Source: Lachnospiraceae bacterium UBA935 (lineage in GTDB: Bacteria; Bacillota; Clostridia; Lachnospirales; Lachnospiraceae). Taken from it: a DNA stretch of 23,269 nt. The position numbers and the translations under genes are program-made. The stretch is from positions 1 through 23,269 of the forward strand of contig DBDJ01000073.1 of NCBI GenBank assembly GCA_002293525.1. The letters are read 5' to 3'. Positions within the stretch are counted from its first letter, which is position 1; the number at the start of each line of letters is the position of its first letter. The notes under the pieces are model-generated. The model was given only the letters and a program-made list of their open reading frames with translations, had not been told where the DNA came from and did no database searches. Of the stretch, positions 7,634 to 13,517 are shown piece by piece.

Positions 7634-7783
7634 CTATGACAACATGTGCGATGATTCATCTTCCTCCTCCGCCAATCTTTCAAGCGTTTCCGGTTTCTGG
7701 AACTGGTAGGTATACCAAAGGGAAGCCGAGTTTACATTCTTTGATGCAATTTTCTCAATCGTTTTTGTAATTAATTTTTTCAT
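7634..7783 (-). CDS. agrD: AgrD-like cyclic autoinducer peptide precursor
   Basis: 49-residue precursor beginning MKKLITKTIEKIASK. The order is an amphipathic N-terminal helix, a core at 21-25 reading S-L-W-Y-T, then Y-Q-F-Q-K-P (26-31) and an acidic tail (39-43). The C. perfringens signal is C-L-W-F-T followed by H-Q-P-E-E-P (family knowledge), so core and downstream proline align position for position, with serine replacing the ring cysteine. AAGGAG (complement of 7791-7796) is 7 nt before the ATG. agrB is immediately upstream on the same strand. Inferred product: a five-residue lactone instead of a thiolactone. Exact trimming at the N-side is not certain. Confidence 0.88.
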   Translation of the reverse strand: MKKLITKTIEKIASKNVNSASLWYTYQFQKPETLERLAEEEDESSHMLS

Positions 7784-7825
7784 AATTTTTCTCCTTTTTG
7801 ATTTGTTGTTTTATTATTACGCTAT

Positions 7826-8398
7826 TCAATGCCCAACTGGATGAATTACAATATGCATTAAAACTGCTACTGTTATCAAAGTCGCTATCCCCATCGGAGC
7901 GATAAAGAAATATGGTGTCATATAAAGAAAAGCGATAGCAAGGAAATTCAGTAACAGGATCCACTTGGCCTTTTTCCGGTTTTTTAGGACAGCCTCAGCC
8001 GTTAAAATCTGCTTGCTGTTTTGGACCGGGCTGTTGCGGTAAATATATGCTGCAATCAGCCCGGTCAGGAGGAGAGCTGCAGCAACAGGCAGAAGCTTCA
8101 GCATGAGAGATACCAAAAAGGTCAGGATAAAACACAAACAGCTGACTACCGTGCATTTTATATAAGTCTTGCAGTGATAACCGCCGGAGCAGGTCCGGAT
8201 CGGTATGAAAAACAGCATGAACATCATCAGGTGAAAGGGCCTTCTCATGATTAATGAAATTAAAAGTAACAGCATGCTGGTAAATATACTGGAATAAAGC
8301 AAGGTAAAGCCATAAGTATAAGCGGACAGATTGTATCTGCGGCTTGGGACCTTTAGACAAATATGTCTGGCACTGTAGGAAGAAATTGACTGTAACAT
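7826..8398 (-). CDS. agrB: AgrB-like peptide-processing membrane endopeptidase
   Basis: 190-residue multi-pass membrane protein of the accessory gene regulator B family, which cleaves the C-terminal part of AgrD, forms the ring and helps export it. The catalytic pair is His75 and Cys82 in the segment RTCSGGYHCKTYIKC (68-82), with the seven-residue spacing seen in S. aureus AgrB. Several hydrophobic segments follow (roughly 34-50, 56-67, 83-118, 144-186). AAAGGAGG (complement of 8407-8414) is 8 nt before the ATG. agrD follows after 42 nt. The receptor genes are divergent, unlike the collinear agrBDCA order of staphylococci. Confidence 0.93.
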   Translation of the reverse strand: MLQSISSYSARHICLKVPSRRYNLSAYTYGFTLLYSSIFTSMLLLLISLIMRRPFHLMMFMLFFIPIRTCSGGYHCKTYIKCTVVSCLCFILTFLVSLMLKLLPVAAALLLTGLIAAYIYRNSPVQNSKQILTAEAVLKNRKKAKWILLLNFLAIAFLYMTPYFFIAPMGIATLITVAVLMHIVIHPVGH

Positions 8399-8450
8399 GT
8401 TGTTGCCCTCCTTTCTTTTGATTTATCTTAGCCTGTTTTCCGGGAACGCG

Positions 8451-8490
8451 GAAAATGTTGTCCGCCAATTGGCGAAATTTGTCCACAAAT
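8451..8490. promoter_or_regulatory. Putative LytTR-regulator binding repeats in the divergent agr promoter region
   Basis: TTGTCC occurs at 8458-8463 and 8479-8484, a 21-bp (two helical turns) direct repeat with extra matching flanks. This is the spacing of AgrA-type LytTR sites. A perfect palindrome CGCCAATTGGCG (8463-8474) lies between them. For agrB, read on the minus strand, the boxes lie about 28 bp or more upstream of a possible -10 TAAGAT (8425-8430). The regulator gene next door encodes a LytTR domain. Motif seen; function inferred. Confidence 0.5.
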
Positions 8491-8503
8491 AACATAAAAC
8501 ATG

Positions 8504-8533
8504 TTGTAAAGCAATATAATAATATGATATAAT
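8504..8533 (+). promoter_or_regulatory. Promoter of the response regulator / kinase operon
   Basis: TTGTAA (8504-8509), 18 bp, then TATAAT (8528-8533) in the extended form TGATATAAT, the same -10 as the butyrate promoter. A second TATAAT lies at 8515-8520 without a good -35. It places the regulator start at 8583, because an upstream in-frame ATG at 8532 would fall inside the promoter. Confidence 0.6.
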
Positions 8534-8582
8534 GTTGTATGAAAAAGGGGCAGACTTTGGATTGCATGAGGATAAGATAAAT

Positions 8583-9290
8583 ATGATAAGAATAGCGATA
8601 GCAGAAGATAATGAGGACTTTATTAAAAGCACAGAAAAAATAATCCGGCAGTTTTATCAAGGAAAAAACACACAAATATCTATAGAAATGTTCACAAATA
8701 GCGAAATGTTATATTTTGATTTAGATGAACATAAGAAATATGATTTATATCTACTTGATATCGACATGCCGAAGGTAAACGGGATGCAGCTGGCAAGAAA
8801 AATCAGGAGCTATGACATGGAGTCCCACATTATTTTTCTTACTTCCCATCTGAAATATTCGGTGATCGGATATGAATACCGTATCTTTCGGTATATACCC
8901 AAGCAGTCGGCGGAGGAAAAACTGATACCGGCGCTGGAATCGGTTACTCAGGAGATTATGCTGCGGGAGGGGGGCTCCTATGTGATTACTACCAATTCCA
9001 AATATATGAAAGTACCTTATGGGGAGATGGTCTATATTTATAAGGATGGAAAAAACTCTGTTCTTATTTGCGACACAAATACGTATAAGGTCAGGAAAAG
9101 CCTGAAACAAGTATATGATGAAATCGACAGCAAACAGTTTATTTTTGTCGAGCGGGGATATATCGTCAATATCATCAAGATATCTAAAATAATAGGGAGC
9201 GAGGTGTACCTGATTAACGGCGAGGTTCTGCATGTTGGCGGATCTTATTTGAAAGAAGTCAAGATGAAGATTTCGGAATTTTGGAGGTGA
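8583..9290 (+). CDS. agrA: LytTR-family response regulator (AgrA-like)
   Basis: 235-residue two-domain regulator. The receiver domain (about 1-125) has the acidic pair Glu8-Asp9, phospho-acceptor Asp59 in YLLDIDMP, Thr87 and Lys107. The C-terminal LytTR DNA-binding domain (about 135-235) contains the family pattern around LKQVYDEI, FIFVERGYIVN and LINGEVLHVGG. GAGGAT lies 9 nt before the chosen ATG. The stop overlaps the ribosome site of the kinase gene, so both are translated together. It faces agrB-agrD across a 184-nt shared promoter region and most likely answers to that peptide. The regulator precedes the kinase here, reverse to the staphylococcal order. Confidence 0.92.
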   Translation: MIRIAIAEDNEDFIKSTEKIIRQFYQGKNTQISIEMFTNSEMLYFDLDEHKKYDLYLLDIDMPKVNGMQLARKIRSYDMESHIIFLTSHLKYSVIGYEYRIFRYIPKQSAEEKLIPALESVTQEIMLREGGSYVITTNSKYMKVPYGEMVYIYKDGKNSVLICDTNTYKVRKSLKQVYDEIDSKQFIFVERGYIVNIIKISKIIGSEVYLINGEVLHVGGSYLKEVKMKISEFWR

Positions 9291-9295
9291 CGCCG

Positions 9296-10600
9296 ATGAG
9301 TATTTACTGGTTTTTTGAATACTTTATTACAGTATTTGAAATGTACCTCGGTTTTCAGTTCATGGCGCTGGTATTTGATAAAAAAGCTAAAACATATGCA
9401 GTGATGCTGGGCAGCATGGTTATAGCAGCGGTTATCTGTGTCATTAATCTTTATAGTCTTTTCACCCAGTATACCTTGTTTGCCGGGGTGTTTATGTCAG
9501 CTTATACGGGGGGGCGCCTGTTTCATATAAAAATACGGCTGTCTTTGGGCTGCAGCGTCTTTTACAGTATCAATTTCGTGGCTTTTATCGATGTCAGCTG
9601 CATCCTGCTGACCAGTTTCCTGACCGGCAATGAAGCAGTATGGAAAGTACTGTCGGAGAGTTTATCGCCGCTTCGTCTCTTGTTTATTATCGCCTGTAAA
9701 ATAGTCTTGTATTTAGGTTTTTGTCTGTTTCGCAATCTTGTCAGGCTGCATCCGGCAAAACGGATCTTCAAGGAATATTGGTGGGGCGTTATTATCATCG
9801 GGGTTATCAGTTTTATTGGCTTGACTTATTTGAATACCTTTCTGATCTCGCGGATAAACAGTTCCCTGACGGGACGGTGGATATTTTTTATCAGTCTGGT
9901 GGTAATCATATTCATTGCCTTGATTTCGTATTATAATTACCGTATTGTAATAGAGACAAAGGATCGGATCGAGATGCGGAATAATATCCTGGAAGCCAAT
10001 TATAATGCGTTGAAACTGGTTACCGATGCGGAGGAAAAGTCGGCCCATGATTTTAGGAATCATCTCAATATGCTGCATAAATACCTGACGGAAAAGAACG
10101 ATCAGGCCGCCCTCGCTTATGTGGCATCTCTCAGTCAGCCTTTTGACAGCCTGAATCACGATGTCTGGACCGGCAACGAAGTCATGGATTTTATCCTGAA
10201 CTTAAAAAGAGCCGAGGCAGAAGACAAAGGGATCTTGTTCCAGATCGACACCAAGCTTTACGACTTTCATATGAAAGATCAGGATCTGAACAGTATTTTG
10301 TCCAATGTCCTGGATAATGCCATTGAAGCCAGCCAGGGCATGACGGAAAATAAGCGGATCGACGTTTATATCCATACCCAGAACGAAATGTTGATCCTAA
10401 AAGTAAAAAATAACCATCAGAACAGCATTATGAAGCGAGGAAAAAGAATTATTACCAGTAAGGAGGATAAAAGAAAGCATGGACTGGGAATCTCGATCGT
10501 CAAGAAGACGATTGAGCGGTATGGGGGTTATATGGATATTAAATATGATGAAAGCACCTTCCAGATCCTGCTTACGATTCCTATGGGTGACGGAGAGTAA
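9296..10600 (+). CDS. agrC: GHKL sensor histidine kinase (AgrC-like peptide receptor)
   Basis: 434-residue kinase with six or so membrane segments in residues 1-215 (hydrophobic runs near 8-25, 38-55, 90-110, 127-146, 163-184, 195-213), a short coiled linker, then a dimerisation helix with phospho-accepting His251 in SAHDFRNHLN. The GHKL ATPase domain has the N-box NVLDNAIEAS (337-346) and G-box KHGLGISIVKK (394-404). The start at 9296 follows GGAGGTGA (9283-9290), which overlaps the regulator stop; a TTG at 9281 in the same frame is inside that overlap. Expected to sense the cyclic peptide made by AgrB/AgrD and phosphorylate the upstream regulator. Confidence 0.92.
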   Translation: MSIYWFFEYFITVFEMYLGFQFMALVFDKKAKTYAVMLGSMVIAAVICVINLYSLFTQYTLFAGVFMSAYTGGRLFHIKIRLSLGCSVFYSINFVAFIDVSCILLTSFLTGNEAVWKVLSESLSPLRLLFIIACKIVLYLGFCLFRNLVRLHPAKRIFKEYWWGVIIIGVISFIGLTYLNTFLISRINSSLTGRWIFFISLVVIIFIALISYYNYRIVIETKDRIEMRNNILEANYNALKLVTDAEEKSAHDFRNHLNMLHKYLTEKNDQAALAYVASLSQPFDSLNHDVWTGNEVMDFILNLKRAEAEDKGILFQIDTKLYDFHMKDQDLNSILSNVLDNAIEASQGMTENKRIDVYIHTQNEMLILKVKNNHQNSIMKRGKRIITSKEDKRKHGLGISIVKKTIERYGGYMDIKYDESTFQILLTIPMGDGE

Positions 10601-10645
10601 TCGGATGACGGGTAATTTTTAAATAAGGGAGTCGAAGCGGGAAGC

Positions 10646-10713
10646 TATGTCCGCCAAACGGCAATTTGTGTCTGTTTCAGATACAAAAAGCCGATTGGCG
10701 GACATATTTTTTA
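10646..10713 (+). terminator. Intrinsic terminator after the agrC-like gene
   Basis: A long hairpin: TATGTCCGCCAA (10646-10657) pairs with TTGGCGGACATA (10695-10706), extended inward by CGGC/GCCG and TTTGT..TCTG with CAGA..ACAAA. A run of T's follows at 10707-10712. A textbook rho-independent terminator, unusually long. Its arms contain TGTCCGCCAA, also found in the divergent agr promoter region. Confidence 0.9.
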
Positions 10714-10798
10714 TATTCTAAGACAAATCCACGGAGATTTTTAGCAAAGTGATAAGATGAGACCATCAACAGAAACTAGATTTCAGGAGGTACGAAAT

Positions 10799-11602
10799 AT
10801 GTCTTATCAATGTGATAAATGTGGCTCTGTTCAAAATGAGCAAGAATTTAAAGATCATTATGGTGTGTGCCCGCAGTGCAGCAATTATGCAACCCTGAAC
10901 TGTTATGAAAGGATCGGACTGGTTGCCGATGCGGGAAGTTTTATGGAAATATGGGGAAATGACGGATTTAAAGACCCCTTGGAATTTCCGGGATATCAGC
11001 AGAAATACCTTGCGGCAGTAGAAAAAACCGGCATGAAAGAAGCAGTAGTGGTCGGAGAAGCTAGGATCCAAGGAATCAGGGTGATGCTGGGAGTCATGGA
11101 CTCACGCTTTGTCATGGCCAGTATGGGCAGCACGGTCGGCGAAAAAATCACCAAGGCATTTGAATATGCCGGCGACAAGCAACTGCCAGTAATTCTTTTC
11201 ATTGCTTCTGGAGGAGCACGGATGCAGGAAGGCGTCGTGGCCTTGATGCAGATGGCCAAAACCGCCTCGTCCGTGTCGCAGTATAGCCAGAAGGGCGGTT
11301 TTTATGTCAGTATCCTGACCAATCCGACGACCGGCGGTGTCAGTGCCAGCTTTGCCATGCTGGGGGATATTATCATGGCAGAACCCAACGCCTTGATCGG
11401 CTTTGCCGGAAGAAGGGTCGTTGAGCAGACCTTATATGAAAAACTGCCGGATAATTTTCAGAGTGCCGAATATCTTTTGGAAAACGGTTTTCTTGATGCC
11501 ATTATTACCCGGGAGGAAATGCGGGACGCCTTGAGTGAACTGCTTTACATGCACAAGAATACCGTAATTATCAGTAAAAGGGAGGAAAAAGCATATGCTT
11601 AG
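10799..11602 (+). CDS. accD: Acetyl-CoA carboxylase carboxyltransferase beta subunit
   Basis: 267-residue beta subunit of the carboxyltransferase that moves CO2 from carboxybiotin to acetyl-CoA, giving malonyl-CoA for fatty acid synthesis. The N-terminal zinc ribbon C5-x2-C8-x15-C24-x2-C27 matches bacterial AccD spacing. The crotonase-like fold follows, with IASGGARMQEG and the TNPTTGGVSASFAMLGD block. AGGAGG sits before the ATG at 10799; an in-frame ATG at 10757 would add 14 residues ahead of that site and is not favoured. The stop overlaps the start of accA by 8 nt, giving coupled 1:1 translation. Confidence 0.95.
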   Translation: MSYQCDKCGSVQNEQEFKDHYGVCPQCSNYATLNCYERIGLVADAGSFMEIWGNDGFKDPLEFPGYQQKYLAAVEKTGMKEAVVVGEARIQGIRVMLGVMDSRFVMASMGSTVGEKITKAFEYAGDKQLPVILFIASGGARMQEGVVALMQMAKTASSVSQYSQKGGFYVSILTNPTTGGVSASFAMLGDIIMAEPNALIGFAGRRVVEQTLYEKLPDNFQSAEYLLENGFLDAIITREEMRDALSELLYMHKNTVIISKREEKAYA

Positions 11603-12395
11603 TTTATTAAAGAATAAACCCCAGCTTGAACCTTGGGAACGGGTCGTCAAAGCGAGGACAATGGGCCGTTTTACCAGCCAGGATGTCATAGAAAATATTT
11701 TTAATACCTTTTACGAACTTCACGGGGATCGCCATTATGGAGACGACAAGGCCATTTATGCCGGCTTAGGGAAACTGGGCGACACTCCTGTCACGGTGAT
11801 CGCTCAGCAAAGGGGGCGGGATTATCCGGAAAAGATTGAAAGACGCAACGGTATGGTTTTGCCTGAAGGCTATCGCAAAGCCTTGCGGCTGATGAAACAG
11901 GCTGAAAAATTTTCCCGTCCCATCATATGTTTTATTGACACTCCGGGAGCTTTTTCCGGCATGGAGGCGGAAAAACGTGGGCAGGCTGAGGCAATAGCCA
12001 GAAATCTGTTTGAAATGTCACAGCTGACAGTTCCGGTTATTTCCGTGATCTTAAGCGAAGGAGGGAGCGGGGGGGCCCTGGCGCTGGGGGTTGCCAATGA
12101 AATCTACATGATGGAAAATGCCGTTTTCTCGGTTATCTCTCCGGAAGGATGCGCATCAATCCTTTGGAAAGATTCCAAACTGGCACCTCAGGCGGCAAAA
12201 GACTTAAAAATAACCGCAGCAGATTTATTGAGCCAGAAAATCATTGACAAAATCATTCCGGAAGAGGCTTCGCTGGAGCGGACCTGCCGAAACATTCAGA
12301 AATGCCTAAAGGAAGGCCTTTATAGAAACAGCAGGCTTTCGCCGACAGAAATCAGAGAGCAAAGGATACAGAAATTCAGAAGCATCGGATCCTAA
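11595..12395 (+). CDS. accA: Acetyl-CoA carboxylase carboxyltransferase alpha subunit
   Basis: 266-residue alpha subunit, partner of the preceding AccD in the alpha2-beta2 carboxyltransferase. Family blocks seen are FYELHGDRHYGDD near 36, CFIDTPGAFSG near 111, SEGGSGGALALG near 155 and ISPEGCASILWKD near 181. It is shorter than E. coli AccA (about 319) because the N- and C-terminal extensions are small, which is common in Firmicutes. AGGGAGG lies before the ATG inside the end of accD. accB and accC are absent here, so the biotin carboxyl carrier and biotin carboxylase must be encoded elsewhere. Confidence 0.95.
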   Translation: MLSLLKNKPQLEPWERVVKARTMGRFTSQDVIENIFNTFYELHGDRHYGDDKAIYAGLGKLGDTPVTVIAQQRGRDYPEKIERRNGMVLPEGYRKALRLMKQAEKFSRPIICFIDTPGAFSGMEAEKRGQAEAIARNLFEMSQLTVPVISVILSEGGSGGALALGVANEIYMMENAVFSVISPEGCASILWKDSKLAPQAAKDLKITAADLLSQKIIDKIIPEEASLERTCRNIQKCLKEGLYRNSRLSPTEIREQRIQKFRSIGS

Positions 12396-12400
12396 GACAT

Positions 12401-12438
12401 CGGCAGGGAATCAGACGGATTGTTTGCCGATCCTGCCG
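12401..12438 (+). terminator. Possible weak terminator after accA
   Basis: CGGCAGG (12401-12407) pairs with CCTGCCG (12432-12438) across a 24-nt loop, followed by CTTCTG. The loop is large and the T-run poor, so read-through into the next gene is likely. Confidence 0.35.
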
Positions 12439-12479
12439 CTTCTGTAAAAGGAATGGAAAATACAAATGGAGAATACAAT

Positions 12480-13040
12480 ATGAAGCGCTTGCTAAAAAGA
12501 CGTGAAGAAATAGCAGCAATCAAGATTATGCTGGCGTCGCTGGGATATCAGGAACTCTCGATATCGGAAACAATGAGATATGTAATTGGTTATTACTGCA
12601 GCCTGTTCAGGATGGATAATAACGAAAAATATTTACATAACGCTGTCTTGTATATTTATGCTTATCTGGAAATGGGTTTTGTGTATGGCGAGCATAAAGA
12701 GTTATTTGACCAAGTGTTCACTTTACTACAGGACAAAGCGGAGAATTACTTTACAGCGCAGTTACTGTCAGATAAAAATCAGAAGAAAACCAGCAGAAAT
12801 GAAATTAAGAGCATGATTACCCGATGGTCATCTTCCAAATATCATTCCCTGTCCAAAGAAGAGCTGATAGATGATATCATAAATAAGATGAAACTCCACG
12901 ATAAAGGGACATACTATTATCATAGCAATCAAAATCCCAATAAACCGGAGGCAGATGATGTCTATGAGTTGGTAATCAATGATGTAGAAACCTATCTGCA
13001 TGATATCAGAAGAAGTAAATTCTACCGGTTACATAGTTGA
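12480..13040 (+). CDS. Uncharacterised 186-residue protein
   Basis: I do not recognise this family. The start at 12480 follows TGGAGA with a 7-nt gap; two upstream in-frame ATGs (12420, 12453) have poor ribosome sites. The protein is soluble, with no signal peptide or membrane segment. Residues 1-95 are predicted helical (MKRLLKRREE at the start, then tyrosine-rich MRYVIGYYCSLF and LYIYAYLEMGF). A basic, polar middle (about 100-120) is followed by a charged helical C-terminus (SKEELIDDIINKMKLHDKG, then DVYELVINDVETYLHDIRRSKFYRL). Its codon use is more AT-rich than accDA. It stands alone 84 nt after accA and may be co-transcribed with it. Confidence 0.7.
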   Translation: MKRLLKRREEIAAIKIMLASLGYQELSISETMRYVIGYYCSLFRMDNNEKYLHNAVLYIYAYLEMGFVYGEHKELFDQVFTLLQDKAENYFTAQLLSDKNQKKTSRNEIKSMITRWSSSKYHSLSKEELIDDIINKMKLHDKGTYYYHSNQNPNKPEADDVYELVINDVETYLHDIRRSKFYRLHS

Positions 13041-13066
13041 ATGCCGTACTGGCTGTAAGGCTGCTT

Positions 13067-13210
13067 TCAAGTCAGCCCGCAGCCGGGTTCAGGCATCTTC
13101 ATTTTGGGTATCGTAGATCGGGCATTCTTTGCCCCACTGTCATAGTGCCGAAGCACGTCCGGCTCATCCAAGTCATTTTTCCGTCTTGCAGCCAGTCTGC
13201 GTCTGATCAT
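13067..13210 (-). pseudogene. Possible gene remnant, 47 codons
   Basis: On the minus strand an open frame begins MIRRRLAARRKNDLDEPDV and ends GCGLT. Its composition is protein-like (rich in Arg, Asp, Lys) and the same frame stays open a few codons upstream to a TAA. There is no good ribosome binding site and no family is recognised. It could be a decayed fragment of a former gene or chance. Low confidence. Confidence 0.2.
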
Positions 13211-13408
13211 GATTTTTTCCGGATCGTTTAAAAGTTATTAAGAACATCTTAATATGCCGCAAAAACATTCTCCACAAATATATTAGAAACAGAATTAATA
13301 GTCGCTAAAATAGGAATATACGTATGCCAACTTGTACTTTTTATACAAGCTTATGATCTTTTTATTGTATGAAATGTAAGAAAATTATGTCGATTATTTA
13401 TAAAAACC

Positions 13409-13443
13409 GTAGAACAGACAAAAAATCTGTAGAATAGGCAAAA
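13409..13443. repeat. Imperfect direct repeat upstream of the chitinase gene
   Basis: GTAGAACAGACAAAA (13409-13423) and GTAGAATAGGCAAAA (13429-13443) match at 13 of 15 positions with a 20-bp period. The cores AGACAAA and AGGCAAA resemble GGACAAA, which is the agr-region box read on the minus strand. A regulator site is possible but unproven. Confidence 0.55.
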
Positions 13444-13462
13444 GGCCTTGTGAAGTTTTGGC

Positions 13463-13499
13463 TATAAAGTAAAATAAAATCATGGAATTTTACTTTATA
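13463..13499. promoter_or_regulatory. 13-bp perfect inverted repeat next to the chitinase ribosome site
   Basis: TATAAAGTAAAAT (13463-13475) and ATTTTACTTTATA (13487-13499) are exact inverted copies separated by 11 nt. The right arm ends 4 nt before AAAGGAGG (13504-13511). It could be a repressor operator or, in RNA, a hairpin affecting translation or stability of the chitinase message. Confidence 0.6.
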
Positions 13500-13517
13500 A
13501 TACAAAGGAGGAAGAGA

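Larger units (their letters stand above)
13041..13517. other. Gene-poor spacer before the chitinase gene
   Basis: 477 nt without a convincing gene. Positions 13041-13230 are GC-rich and hold a minus-strand open frame of 47 codons (see separate entry). From 13231 the DNA turns AT-rich and contains a CTTGTA/TACAAG hairpin (13331-13349), a 20-bp-period repeat (13409-13443) and a 13-bp inverted repeat just before the chitinase ribosome site. No RNA gene was recognised. Confidence 0.6.

Noticed and set aside
7995..8675. 226-codon minus-strand frame covering agrB and the divergent promoter
   Set aside because: It is in another frame from AgrB, whose catalytic residues and ribosome site are clear, and it crosses the promoter region.
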